From Cytophagales bacterium (lineage in GTDB: Bacteria; Bacteroidota; Bacteroidia; Cytophagales; Thermoflexibacteraceae): a stretch of DNA of 64,000 nt. The number at the start of each line of letters is the position of its first letter. Within the stretch, counting starts at the first letter, position 1. Location: NCBI GenBank assembly GCA_013299115.1, contig JAAFKA010000002.1:248001-312000 (forward strand). The letters are read 5' to 3'. This document shows positions 1 to 8,515 of this stretch, piece after piece. Below the pieces are notes generated by a model, which was not told where the DNA came from, searched no databases, and saw only the letters and a list, made by a program, of their open reading frames with translations. The position numbers were made by a program, and so were the translations under genes.

Positions 1-1221
1 AATACTACCCAGCAAACCATTCAGGCTTTTTATTACTTGGGCAAAATCTAATTTTTGCATTGCCTTAAACAAGGCTTTTACAGGAGGCTTCACGTCTAAT
101 TGGTGGCAATATTCTGCCAACAAATATTGCAACATAGAATCTCGCACTTCTTGGTTGGGGTAGTCCAAAATATATGTATCGTCATCTTGCTCCACAATGG
201 TAAGGTAGCCTGTCTGAAAAAGCAAAGTTGGGGCTGGCAACTGTTCCAACCGAAAACTACTCAACTGGGCTGCCCCCACCACCATTTGCTCTATGTTAAA
301 CGTAAAATCCTCACTCAACAAGTTGATAAGCAAGGTCGGCGTGCCTGTTTCAAACCAATAGTTACGAAATTCGCCATTTTTGAGAAAGTTTAATATAGAA
401 GTTGGATTATATACTTTGTCTTTTCCATTCCACGAATAGCCATTGTACCAGAGTCGCATTTTGGCAAACAAGGCTTCATAAGTTAGCTGTTTTTCAGCTG
501 CTAACTCGTGTAACCTTTCATCAAAATAGTGGATAATTTCCTGTTCGGTATAACCTAATAAAGTGGCTGCTCGTGATGCAAGAGTCAGGTCTTCTAATTG
601 GTTAAGGTCAGAAAACAAAGACACTTTGCTAAACTTAGTGATGCCTGTGATGAACAAAAAACGCAGATAAGGGTCTAATTCTTTCAACGGAGAATAAAAA
701 TTTCGCAACCATTGCTTGTTTTCCTGGGCTACTGCTACTTCTGGCGTACCCAAATATTCGTTGATTGGCTTGTCATATTCGTCCACCAAAATTACTACTT
801 TTTGTTGGTATTTGTCATGTATTTTTTTTACTAATTCTGTCATTTTATTAGAGATACCTTCTTCTGTCAAACTAATACCATATTGATTGGCTTGTTCTTC
901 TATTTTGCTATGAATATCTTTTTGCAAGCCAATTTCTCTAAAACTCGACTGAATAAAGGTAAAATGGAGCACAGGGTAGTTCATTTCTGCCCAATTCACT
1001 TTGTCGGCAATCCACAAACCCTCAAATAACTCTTTCCTGCCCTGAAATAAATATTTGAAGGTGCTGAGCAACAAGGACTTACCAAAACGGCGAGGGTGAG
1101 AGTAAAAGTAAGTTTTACCCTGCCCCAACAGTTGGTAAATCTGTTCCGTTTTGTCCACATACACACAATTTAATGTGCGAAGTTCCTTAAAATCCTGAAT
1201 ACCGAGAGAATAGCGTTGCAT
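1..1221 (-). CDS. AAA-like ATPase / PD-(D/E)XK nuclease family protein (DUF1703 type), C-terminus beyond window
   Basis: The reading frame is open from an ATG at 1219-1221 to the left edge (407 codons, no in-frame stop on reading every codon). It aligns without a single indel to the next gene at a constant 1550-bp offset, differing only by scattered substitutions, so the two are a recent tandem duplication. The N-terminus carries the family's variant Walker A, PRRFGKS, and a Walker B-like VDEYDKP segment. The nuclease-like C-terminus lies outside the window. The sequences just 5' of the two start codons differ, so the duplication seems confined to the coding region. Only 14 bp separate it from the stop of the upstream copy, so the two are probably co-transcribed. 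The family (PF09820/PF08011) is abundant in Bacteroidota and its function is not established. Confidence 0.9.
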   Translation of the reverse strand, partial: MQRYSLGIQDFKELRTLNCVYVDKTEQIYQLLGQGKTYFYSHPRRFGKSLLLSTFKYLFQGRKELFEGLWIADKVNWAEMNYPVLHFTFIQSSFREIGLQKDIHSKIEEQANQYGISLTEEGISNKMTELVKKIHDKYQQKVVILVDEYDKPINEYLGTPEVAVAQENKQWLRNFYSPLKELDPYLRFLFITGITKFSKVSLFSDLNQLEDLTLASRAATLLGYTEQEIIHYFDERLHELAAEKQLTYEALFAKMRLWYNGYSWNGKDKVYNPTSILNFLKNGEFRNYWFETGTPTLLINLLSEDFTFNIEQMVVGAAQLSSFRLEQLPAPTLLFQTGYLTIVEQDDDTYILDYPNQEVRDSMLQYLLAEYCHQLDVKPPVKALFKAMQKLDFAQVIKSLNGLLGSI

Positions 1222-1235
1222 AATAATTTTTTGTT

Positions 1236-2771
1236 TTATTGATATTGTTGCACTTCATAGTCCGTAATTTTTTTGTCTTTGCAAACCACACCAATTAAAT
1301 AAATAGCTTTGCTGCTGCCTGCATAAGCTTGGTAATAGTGGCGGTTGTGTATCTGCTGCATGGCTTCTGCCACTGTGCCATCTACCTTAAACTCCCAAAT
1401 AAAAATGTGCTGGGCTGTTTCCACTACGGCATCTATTCTGCCTTCGCTTACACTGGGTTCTGCCTGGGCATAGTAGCCTAAGAGCCTGAAAGTGAGGAAA
1501 ATAACAGCATGGTAATATTTTTCTTGATTGGCTGCAAAAAGCTGATAAGGAATACTACCCAGCAAACCATTCAGGCTTTTTATTACTTGGGCAAAATCTA
1601 ATTTTTGCATAGCCTTAAACAAGGCTTTTACAGGTGGTTTCACGTCTAATTGGTGGCAATATTCTGCCAACAAATACTGCAACATAGAATCCCGCACTTC
1701 TTGATTGGGATAGTCCAATACATAAGTGTCGTCATCTTGCTCTACAATGGTGAGGTAGCCTGTTTGGAAGAGTAGGGTAGGGGCTGGCAACTGTTCCAGC
1801 CGAAAACTACTCAACTGAGCTGCTCCCACCACCATTTGCTCTATATTAAACGTAAAATCCTCACTCAACAAGTTGATAAGCAAGGTCGGCGTGCCTGTTT
1901 CAAACCAATAGTTACGAAATTCGCCTGCCGACAGAAAGTTGAGAATAGAGGTTGGATTATACACTTTGTCTTTTCCATTCCACGAATAGCCATTGTACCA
2001 AAGTCGCATTTTGGCAAACAAGGCTTCATAGCTGATTTGCCTTTCGGCTGCCAATTCTTGCAATCTTTCATCGAAATAGTGCCTAATTTCTTGTTCGGTA
2101 TAGCCCAATAGCGTAGCATACTCTCGATGCAGCGTAAGGTCTTGCAGTTGGTTGAGGTCAGAAAACAAAGATACTTTACTAAACTTAGCTATGCCTGTGA
2201 TGAACACAAACCGCAAATAAGGGTCTAATTCTTTCAACGGAGAATAAAAATTTCGCAACCACTGCTTGTTTTCTTGGGCTACTGCCACCTCTGGCGTACC
2301 CAAATATTCGTTAATAGGCTTGTCGTATTCGTCCACCAAAACCACCACTTTGCGTTGATACTTGTCGTGTATTTTTTGTACCAATTCAGTAATTTTAGCT
2401 GAAATATCTGTTTCTGTAAGAATAATACCATATATAGTAGCCTGTTCTTGTATTTTGTTATGGATATATCTTTGCAAGCCAATTTCTCTAAAACCAGATT
2501 GGATAAAGCTAAAATGCAGCACAGGGTAATTCATTTCTGCCCAATTCACTTTGTCGGCAATCCACAAACCCTCAAATAACTCTTTGCGACCTTGAAACAA
2601 GTATTTGAAAGTGCTGAGTAACAAGGACTTACCAAAACGGCGAGGGTGAGAGTAAAAATAAGTTTTACCTTGCCCCAACAGTTGGTAAATCTGTTCCGTT
2701 TTGTCCACATACACACAATTTAATGTGCGAAGTTCCTTAAAATCTTGAATACCCAGAGAATAGCGTTGCAT
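1236..2771 (-). CDS. AAA-like ATPase / PD-(D/E)XK nuclease family protein (DUF1703 type)
   Basis: This 511-aa protein is complete. Residues 43-49 form the variant Walker A PRRFGKS, and residues 142-150 form a Walker B-like strand ending in VDEYD. Near the C-terminus, Asp447 (GRIDAV) and Glu460-x-Lys462 (WEFK), followed by a QQI...YY helix, make a canonical PD-(D/E)XK nuclease core. ATPase and nuclease activities are therefore predicted, but no function is proven for the family. It is the upstream member of a tandem pair on the minus strand. It belongs to a different subfamily from the three copies at 56.9-64 kb, which begin MKKLSLPLNDF-like rather than MQRYSLGIQDF. The start is the first ATG and has no clear ribosome binding site, which is normal for the phylum. 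Confidence 0.9.
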   Translation of the reverse strand: MQRYSLGIQDFKELRTLNCVYVDKTEQIYQLLGQGKTYFYSHPRRFGKSLLLSTFKYLFQGRKELFEGLWIADKVNWAEMNYPVLHFSFIQSGFREIGLQRYIHNKIQEQATIYGIILTETDISAKITELVQKIHDKYQRKVVVLVDEYDKPINEYLGTPEVAVAQENKQWLRNFYSPLKELDPYLRFVFITGIAKFSKVSLFSDLNQLQDLTLHREYATLLGYTEQEIRHYFDERLQELAAERQISYEALFAKMRLWYNGYSWNGKDKVYNPTSILNFLSAGEFRNYWFETGTPTLLINLLSEDFTFNIEQMVVGAAQLSSFRLEQLPAPTLLFQTGYLTIVEQDDDTYVLDYPNQEVRDSMLQYLLAEYCHQLDVKPPVKALFKAMQKLDFAQVIKSLNGLLGSIPYQLFAANQEKYYHAVIFLTFRLLGYYAQAEPSVSEGRIDAVVETAQHIFIWEFKVDGTVAEAMQQIHNRHYYQAYAGSSKAIYLIGVVCKDKKITDYEVQQYQ

Positions 2772-2840
2772 CGTTTGTTATCTATTTGGGGTAAAATTAC
2801 AAAAAAATTGCTAATTTGTCGTAAGTATTTAGGTCTTAAT

Positions 2841-2887
2841 TTTTATACAATTGTCAAGGTGCAAAGCACCATTGCCAACGTATAAAA
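2841..2887. repeat. Dispersed imperfect palindrome, copy 1
   Basis: A 47-nt element running from TTTTATAC to GTATAAAA, with an inner GGTGC-aaa-GCACC hairpin. A close relative lies at 32907-32955, and a half-similar sequence (GCCATTGCCAACGTATT) lies near 5179-5195. A second short CCAACGTATAAAA follows at about 2898-2910. It is noncoding and sits between murA and the DUF1703 pair. Confidence 0.7.
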
Positions 2888-2912
2888 TTTGTCAAGCCAA
2901 CGTATAAAAATT

Positions 2913-2945
2913 AACCCCACAAGAGTTTTAAACTCTTGCGGGGTT
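2913..2945. repeat. TTTAAA-centred palindrome, probable murA terminator
   Basis: Two 16-nt arms (left AACCCCACAAGAGTTT, one mismatch) are separated by a single base. Reading along the murA transcript (minus strand), the hairpin is followed by a short T-run (complement of 2906-2910), as in an intrinsic terminator. It belongs to a five-member family in this window (also 9883, 13868, 19529 and 36481). Confidence 0.7.
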
Positions 2946-2967
2946 GCTACAAAATTTTTTGCAAACT

Positions 2968-4296
2968 TTACTCCTCCTCTATTCTCTTGATAGAAGCCCC
3001 CAAAGCATTGAGGCGGAGGTCTATGTGTTGGTAGCCCCTGTCTATTTGCTCTGCATTTTTGATAATGCTGGTGCCTGTGGCAGACAAAGCAGCAATGAGC
3101 AAAGAAACGCCAGCCCGAATATCAGGAGAAGACATAGAAATTCCTCGCAAGGGATAAGTTTTGTCTAAACCTATGACTGTGGCTCGGTGTGGGTCGCAAA
3201 GAATGATTTGGGCTCCCATATCTATTAGTTTATCTACAAAAAACAGTCGACTTTCGAACATTTTTTGGTGGATTAGCACCGTACCTTTTGCCTGTGTAGC
3301 CACTACCAAAACTATACTCAACAAATCTGGCGTAAAACCAGGCCAAGGGGCATCGGCTACGGTCAATACAGAACCGTCTATGAATTTGGTAATTTCATAG
3401 TTGGTTTGGGCAGGAATATAAATATCGTCATTGCGAAACTCCATTTGAATACCCAGTCGTTGAAAAACTAAGGGTATCATACCTAATTGGTGGATTTGGG
3501 CATTTTTTATGGTAATTTCGGAGTTGGTCATGGCTGCCAAACCTATGAAACTACCAATTTCTATCATATCGGGCAGCAAGGTGTGCGTCGTGCCACCTAA
3601 TTGGCTTACGCCTTCTATGGTCAGCAAATTAGAGCCAATGCCCGATATTTTTGCTCCCATTCGGTTGAGCATACTGCAAAGCTGTTGGAGGTAAGGCTCA
3701 CAGGCAGCATTGTAGATAGTGGTTTTGCCCTTTGCCAAGACCGCAGCCAAAATAATGTTGGCTGTTCCTGTAACCGAAGCCTCGTCTAACAACATATAAC
3801 AGCCTTGCAAATTGGAGGCATCTACCTGATAAAAAGCATCATCGGCATCATAGTTAAACTTTGCCCCCAACTTCTCGAAACCAATAAAGTGGGTATCTAA
3901 TCTACGCCTGCCAATTTTGTCGCCACCAGGTCTTGGTATTTTACCCTTGCCAAACCTTGCTAACAAAGAGCCTAAAATCATAACAGACCCTCGCAAAGCT
4001 GCTGCTTGTTGGCGGTATTCGGGTGTTTCTAAATAGGCAATGTCTATGTCTTTTGCTGTAAATTGGTAACTACTTCCTGCCGTTGTTTCGCCAATTTTTT
4101 GAACTTTTACGCCAAAACAGGCTAAGAGTTCTATCAATTTATTGACATCTCTGATGTCTGGCACATGGTGGACAGTAACAGTTTCAGGTGTGAGCAAAAC
4201 AGCACACAAAATTTGCAAGGCTTCGTTTTTTGCTCCTTGTGGCACAATGTCGCCTTTGAGTGATTTGCCTCCTATGATTTCGAAGGTGGTACGCAT
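2968..4296 (-). CDS. murA: UDP-N-acetylglucosamine 1-carboxyvinyltransferase
   Basis: MurA transfers enolpyruvate from PEP to UDP-GlcNAc, the first committed cytoplasmic step of peptidoglycan synthesis. The 442-aa length fits the family. Lys23-Asn24 in QGAKNEA match the substrate-binding Lys22-Asn23 of E. coli MurA. The catalytic loop reads RPGGDKIGRR, so Asp126 replaces the Cys that corresponds to E. coli Cys115, the residue alkylated by fosfomycin. Asp at this site is known to keep the enzyme active while making it insensitive to the drug, so intrinsic fosfomycin resistance at the target is expected. The gene stands alone on the minus strand, followed by a terminator-like palindrome at 2913-2945. 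The start codon fits the family N-terminus. Confidence 0.97.
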   Translation of the reverse strand: MRTTFEIIGGKSLKGDIVPQGAKNEALQILCAVLLTPETVTVHHVPDIRDVNKLIELLACFGVKVQKIGETTAGSSYQFTAKDIDIAYLETPEYRQQAAALRGSVMILGSLLARFGKGKIPRPGGDKIGRRRLDTHFIGFEKLGAKFNYDADDAFYQVDASNLQGCYMLLDEASVTGTANIILAAVLAKGKTTIYNAACEPYLQQLCSMLNRMGAKISGIGSNLLTIEGVSQLGGTTHTLLPDMIEIGSFIGLAAMTNSEITIKNAQIHQLGMIPLVFQRLGIQMEFRNDDIYIPAQTNYEITKFIDGSVLTVADAPWPGFTPDLLSIVLVVATQAKGTVLIHQKMFESRLFFVDKLIDMGAQIILCDPHRATVIGLDKTYPLRGISMSSPDIRAGVSLLIAALSATGTSIIKNAEQIDRGYQHIDLRLNALGASIKRIEEE

Positions 4297-4384
4297 AACA
4301 AACAGATAATTAAAAGTTGAAAATTGAGAGTTAATAATTTTTTATAGCATTAGACTTTGTTGGGCTAGGTCTTATTCTTATAAT

Positions 4385-5128
4385 TTACTTTCCAAGTATT
4401 TTGGTATATCGCAACAAAGTTTCTTTTACATTTTGGGCAATGAACAGAATAAAATCAGTTTTTGACTGCTGCGTTTGCACACTTTCTAAGGCAGTATAGT
4501 AGGCAATTCGGTTTTCATAACCGCCACCAATAATTGCCAGGGGAAAACCATGTTGCAGCAAAATTAAATTCATTACCAAACGTGCAGTTCTACCATTTCC
4601 GTCTATAAAAGGGTGTATCGTTACTAATTTTTCGTGCATTTCGGCACATAATACCACAGGGTGCATTGTTGTATGGTTTGATTCATAAAACAGAAAATAA
4701 TTTTCCATCATGCTTTCCAACAGATACGGCTGGGGAGGCAAATAGGGACTTCCTGCTATCATCACAGGCACTTTCCTATAAACCCCTGCATTTTCTCGGT
4801 CAATGCCGTACAAAACTAATGCGTGGAGTTGCTTTAAAGTATATGCGGAAAACTCTATTTTTTTGCTCGCCATATCTTCTATAAACAAAATAGCTTCTTT
4901 GTGGTTAATAGCCTCCAAATGTTCACGCATAGATTTTCCACTAATTGTAAATCCTTCATTCACAACTAATTGCGTTTCTCTCAATGTTAGTGTATTCCCT
5001 TCTATACGATTACTTTCATACAGAAACTCAATTTTCAATGCTTCCCGAATGGTTTGATTGTCTGCTTGTTGTCGCAATAAATCCAATTCGGTTTTTAGCA
5101 AATCTATTTCTTTGAGTAGCTTATCCAT
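4385..5128 (-). CDS. Fic family protein (predicted AMP-transferase, class II)
   Basis: Fic enzymes transfer AMP (or a related nucleotide part) to target hydroxyls. The complete catalytic motif HPFIDGNGRTAR lies at residues 172-183 of 247 aa. An N-terminal inhibitory helix motif, Ser39-x3-Glu43-Gly44 (SNRIEG), fits the [S/T]xxxE[G/N] rule. That places it in class II, where the inhibitory Glu sits in the same chain before the Fic core, so activity is probably restrained until it is relieved. The first 30 residues look like an amphipathic or coiled helix. No separate antitoxin gene adjoins it. It lies 88 bp upstream of murA on the same strand, with no sign of a functional link. The target is unknown. 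Confidence 0.92.
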   Translation of the reverse strand: MDKLLKEIDLLKTELDLLRQQADNQTIREALKIEFLYESNRIEGNTLTLRETQLVVNEGFTISGKSMREHLEAINHKEAILFIEDMASKKIEFSAYTLKQLHALVLYGIDRENAGVYRKVPVMIAGSPYLPPQPYLLESMMENYFLFYESNHTTMHPVVLCAEMHEKLVTIHPFIDGNGRTARLVMNLILLQHGFPLAIIGGGYENRIAYYTALESVQTQQSKTDFILFIAQNVKETLLRYTKILGK

Positions 5129-5251
5129 TTTTTGTAATTATTTAGGTACGTTGACGGGGCTGCCTAAGCCATTGCCAACGTATTTAACCAATAAAAAAAC
5201 GCCACAATTCCTTGCAGCGTCTTGTGATACAATTTCAGAAAAATTATTAAC

Positions 5252-5698
5252 CTATCTTGTGAAAATCAATTTCACATCAGGCGTATTTTTGTCTTCTGCT
5301 GTGGTGGCTTTCCAAGAAAGTTCCAAGGATTTACCATCTTGACTGATGCTAAAAGTTAGGTTTCTTGTATTGTCTAAGGTCAAAGTACCTCCGTTCACTG
5401 CCCATGTACCAGAGCCAGTTGATTGCAAAGAAGGTGTGTATTTAGATGTGCCTTTGGAAGAGGTATATGTACCGCCTTGTGTACCAGAAGTTAATGTAAA
5501 GCTAATGGTTAAGCCTGAAGCAGCAATGTTAGGAATAGGTACATTGTTTTCTGTACCCGAACTGATTTTCCAAGTAGCATTGAGCCTTTGGGCTGGAGTT
5601 TCTGGTGTGGCTGTACCTCCGCCACTTTTACAGCTGACAGAAACAGTTGCTACCAAGACCAACAAAAGAAATGTTTTGATAAGATGAATTGCTTTCAT
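5252..5698 (-). CDS. Small secreted lipoprotein, lipocalin-like
   Basis: A 148-aa protein with an N-terminal basic residue, a hydrophobic stretch and a relaxed lipobox ending at Cys23 (SVSC), so a membrane-anchored lipoprotein is predicted. The mature part is Gly/Thr/Ser-rich, with alternating strands (LNATWKISSG..., TLDNTRNLTFSISQDGKSL...) that resemble the small lipocalin-like domains common in Bacteroidota lipoproteins. This is a fold-level impression only. Lys-Ser-Gly after the Cys lacks the acidic surface-export signal known in some Bacteroidota, so a periplasm-facing location is more likely. It is monocistronic. No enzyme motif is visible. Confidence 0.75.
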   Translation of the reverse strand: MKAIHLIKTFLLLVLVATVSVSCKSGGGTATPETPAQRLNATWKISSGTENNVPIPNIAASGLTISFTLTSGTQGGTYTSSKGTSKYTPSLQSTGSGTWAVNGGTLTLDNTRNLTFSISQDGKSLELSWKATTAEDKNTPDVKLIFTR

Positions 5699-5804
5699 AC
5701 GATTAAAAATAAATTAGTTTGATTTTGTGTGTAAAATTTTTAAAGTTTTTTATGAACAAGGTAATTGTTTTGCAAAGCAAACAAAAATTTTTGTAAGTAC
5801 AAAA

Positions 5805-5855
5805 TTTGTTGTTACAGATGACATTTTTTTAAAAGATGTCATTTGTAACAACAAA
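5805..5855. repeat. Long inverted repeat with 20-nt arms
   Basis: The left arm 5805-5824 (TTTGTTGTTACAGATGACAT) pairs with 5836-5855, with 19 of 20 positions matching across an 11-nt loop. Weaker pairing extends outward to roughly 5786-5880. The core GATGTCATTT recurs in the element at 28901-28993. The gene-free stretch 5699-6062 holds only this element, the repeat at 5936-6043 and AT-rich sequence. Confidence 0.75.
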
Positions 5856-5935
5856 CTTCTCCTTACAACAAATTTTTGATAAATATAAAAACAAGTTTTG
5901 GAATTTAAGCAAAATATGCAAATATTTTTTTTAGT

Positions 5936-6043
5936 GTAGTGTGGACTTCAGTCCACACATGACTTTTAAACACCTATCTCTGTATAATCTATGCGAAATA
6001 TGGTTTTGTATGATTAAAATGTGTGGACTAAAGTCCACACTAC
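5936..6043. repeat. Nested-palindrome element (MITE-like), 108 bp
   Basis: The terminal inverted repeats 5937-5960 and 6019-6042 match at 23 of 24 positions. Each is itself a palindrome built on GTGTGGAC-TT(C/T)A-GTCCACAC. The interior has no meaningful ORF. It shares the GGACTTTAGTCC core with the element at 60117-60205. It lies between the subtilase 3' end and the lipoprotein gene. Confidence 0.8.
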
Positions 6044-6062
6044 AATTCTACACAATTTACAC

Positions 6063-7706
6063 TTACTTACTTTTTTTAGCTTGCCTTTTCTGTTTTTTGG
6101 CTTGTCTTTTTGCTTTGCGAGCCTCTTTTTTCATTTGTTTCTGCGTTTGCCCTTCCCAACGGATTTCTACCACTTCGTTGTTGTAACTTAGGGTGGTGTA
6201 AACTGTATTTTCAGGTCTATTGATGAGCAATTTGCCTTTTTCTGCTGTCAAAAAGTCTTGTTTGACTATAATGGTTGCATTTTTTTTGTGAAAGACTTGT
6301 ACCTTTGCTTTTTGGTCTTTTAGTTTCAGCGTATAAGTGTTATTTTTAGCACTTTGATAGCTAAGTATAGGCAGCGTTGCGGTGGTTGGCTGTTTGAGTA
6401 AGGTCAATACTTTGCTTGCTTTGGGAATACCATAACCGAGATAGTTGTTGCCGTAAGGATACAAGTGCGAACTTTGCTCTATCAACAAAAATACTTCTTT
6501 GTTGGTAGCTTTTTTGTTGTGTTGCATCAGACAGGCTGCAAAACCCGTGATGACAGGGGCGGAGTACGAAGTGCCATTGGTAGAGAAACAAGACACATTG
6601 GGCTTTAAGAAACTCAATAATTCGGGACCTATGCTGCTGTAACCAGCTTTGAGTCCGTTGGGCAACGTAGCCCCTACGGAAAGAGCCGAAGGAGAGTCGG
6701 CTGGTGTAGAAACCACTTGCCAATTATAATCATTGCCTTCGTTGCCTGCTGAAACTACCACCAACAGCCCTTTTTCTTCGGTGGCAATTTGGGTAGCTTT
6801 GCTGATGACGCTGGTTTTGCCGTCCATCTGCTCTGGTTTGTAGTTTTCAGTAGGATTGTCGAAACCCAAGGCATAGCCCAATGAGGTGTTGATAATTCTT
6901 ACGCCCAAACTGTCCATCCATTCCATAGCTGCCACCCAATAGTCTTCTTCGCCTCTAAATTCATTGTCGCCATGGTCTGTTCGGGCTAAGTAAAATTTGG
7001 ATTGGGTAGCAAAACCATATTGCGACCCACCTTTTTCAAAACCTGCTATCATCTGCAAAACGGTGTTGCCATGACTGTCGGAGTGAGTTTCAGGATATTT
7101 AAAATGCTCGACTCTTTGGGGATTTACGAGGTCTTTGATTGCCAAAATCCGTTTGTCGTCAAATAAATGCTGCAAATATTCGTTTTGCGATGCCCCTACA
7201 AAACCCGCATCTATTATGCCTATGGTAATTCCTTCGCCATTGAGTCCTGCTTTTACCATTTCTGCGGCTTCCATTTGCTCTAAGGCTAAGGCATATTCAC
7301 GGTCTTTGTCTGCGTCTAAGCGGGGCAGAGAAAGGATTTTAATTTTGCGATTGGTAGGTACAATTTGTTTGACAAAAGGCAACTGCTGCACTTGGCTGAT
7401 TTGCTCTTTTGTCAAAAGAGAAGTTACGGCATTGAGCCATTTAGACTGTTGCAAAACAACTAAACCATTTTTTTGGAGGGTTTGGAGGTAGTTTGCATTG
7501 AGAGGGATGTCGGTATATTGTACCAGAGCTACGCCTTGTTCGGTGCGTCTTTCTATTGCCTCTTCGCTTAGATGTTGCTGATAATCATAGTGTTGGGTTT
7601 CTTTGTCTGTAAAGAAAATCCAATATTTTTGCTCCTGCCCATAGCTTAGGGTGCAAAAAAGTTGGCAACTTAGGATACAAAGCCAAAAAGTAAACAGTTT
7701 GAACAT
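6063..7706 (-). CDS. Secreted subtilisin-like serine protease (S8)
   Basis: I place the start at the ATG at 7704-7706, which gives 547 aa with a clear signal peptide (MFKLFTFWLCILSC... ending near YGQ). A -7-like TACTTTTG box on the minus strand at 7743-7750 also argues against the upstream ATG at 7784. The catalytic set is complete: Asp166 (GIIDAG), His212 (DSHGNT), Asn322 (oxyanion, SAGNEG) and Ser380 (NGTSYSAP). Residues 30-125 look like an inhibitor-type propeptide. After the protease domain comes a small beta-rich region. The protein then ends in an extremely Lys/Arg/Gln/Ala-rich tail (from about residue 525) unlike the usual Bacteroidota secretion tails. Export to the periplasm or surface is predicted; the substrate is unknown. 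Confidence 0.92.
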   Translation of the reverse strand: MFKLFTFWLCILSCQLFCTLSYGQEQKYWIFFTDKETQHYDYQQHLSEEAIERRTEQGVALVQYTDIPLNANYLQTLQKNGLVVLQQSKWLNAVTSLLTKEQISQVQQLPFVKQIVPTNRKIKILSLPRLDADKDREYALALEQMEAAEMVKAGLNGEGITIGIIDAGFVGASQNEYLQHLFDDKRILAIKDLVNPQRVEHFKYPETHSDSHGNTVLQMIAGFEKGGSQYGFATQSKFYLARTDHGDNEFRGEEDYWVAAMEWMDSLGVRIINTSLGYALGFDNPTENYKPEQMDGKTSVISKATQIATEEKGLLVVVSAGNEGNDYNWQVVSTPADSPSALSVGATLPNGLKAGYSSIGPELLSFLKPNVSCFSTNGTSYSAPVITGFAACLMQHNKKATNKEVFLLIEQSSHLYPYGNNYLGYGIPKASKVLTLLKQPTTATLPILSYQSAKNNTYTLKLKDQKAKVQVFHKKNATIIVKQDFLTAEKGKLLINRPENTVYTTLSYNNEVVEIRWEGQTQKQMKKEARKAKRQAKKQKRQAKKSK

Positions 7707-7797
7707 AACGCAATGAAAGTTAGAAAGCTGATAGGTTTTGCTGCAAAAGTAATGAATTTTGCGAAATATTGCGTAGATTAGCAAAAAAAATGTATAA

Positions 7798-8436
7798 ATG
7801 GTAACAAAAGAAACTTTTTTTGCTACTGTCCAGCAAATGTTAGCAGCAGAAAGGCGTTGGAAACCTTTGCAGCCCTTGTTTGAGGAGTTGGCAACGATGC
7901 ACCAAGAACCGCAACGACATTACCACACCTTGCAACATATTGTTGCTTTGTTGGAACTGTGCCAAACTTACCAAGAACAGTTGGAAGACAAGGCGGTGGT
8001 GGCGTGGGCTGTTTGTTTTCACGATTGCGTGTATAACCCCAAAAGTAAAACCAATGAAGAAGATAGTGCTAAGTTTGCAAAACAAAAACTAAAAAAATTT
8101 AGAGCCTCTACTTATTTGCAACAGCAAGTAGAAACTTTTATTTTGGCAACCAAAACCCACCAAAACCCCGATAAAAACAGTGATTTGCAATGGTTTTTGG
8201 AGTTTGACTTAGCCATTTTGGGTAGCGAAGCTGCTGTTTATGAGCAATATAGCCAACAGATTAGGGAGGAATACAAGCACGTACCTACATGGCAATACAG
8301 GATAGGCAGACGCAAGGTTTTGCAACATTTTTTAGACCAACCCCGCTTGTTTAGCTTGCTACCTAACCACTACGAAACCCAAGCAAGGGAAAATCTGACA
8401 AAAGAAATGAGGTTTTGGAAATGGAAGTTTTGGTAA
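7798..8436 (+). CDS. Predicted metal-dependent HD-superfamily phosphohydrolase (COG4339 type)
   Basis: A 212-aa helical protein with the signature of this HD subgroup: His43 and His47 in HYHTLQHI, then His75-Asp76 in FHDCVYNP, which together would bind metal. The family is assumed to hydrolyse phosphate esters, but the natural substrate is not known. It is divergent from the subtilase, 91 bp from that gene's chosen start, and is not in an operon. The ATG start yields the conserved N-terminal helix that precedes HYHT. The product is soluble with no signal peptide. Length and motif order match the family. Confidence 0.88.
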   Translation: MVTKETFFATVQQMLAAERRWKPLQPLFEELATMHQEPQRHYHTLQHIVALLELCQTYQEQLEDKAVVAWAVCFHDCVYNPKSKTNEEDSAKFAKQKLKKFRASTYLQQQVETFILATKTHQNPDKNSDLQWFLEFDLAILGSEAAVYEQYSQQIREEYKHVPTWQYRIGRRKVLQHFLDQPRLFSLLPNHYETQARENLTKEMRFWKWKFW

Positions 8437-8469
8437 AAACAAAAAGGTAGTACCTTTGTTGTACCATAC

Positions 8470-8515
8470 CCTTCAGGGTGCAGGGTCGTAAATGCGTAAC
8501 CTTGCACCCTAAAGG
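8470..8515. repeat. Palindrome abutting the IS left end
   Basis: The left arm 8470-8486 (CCTTCAGGGTGCAGGGT) pairs with 8499-8515 at 15 of 17 positions across a 12-nt loop. The right arm overlaps the outermost bases of the insertion sequence's terminal repeat, so the IS appears to have landed at the edge of a palindrome. Confidence 0.65.

Noticed and set aside
100-393. Plus-strand open frame over the first DUF1703 copy
   Set aside because: It lies antisense to a frame that aligns fully with the paralogue, and its translation has no protein-like features.
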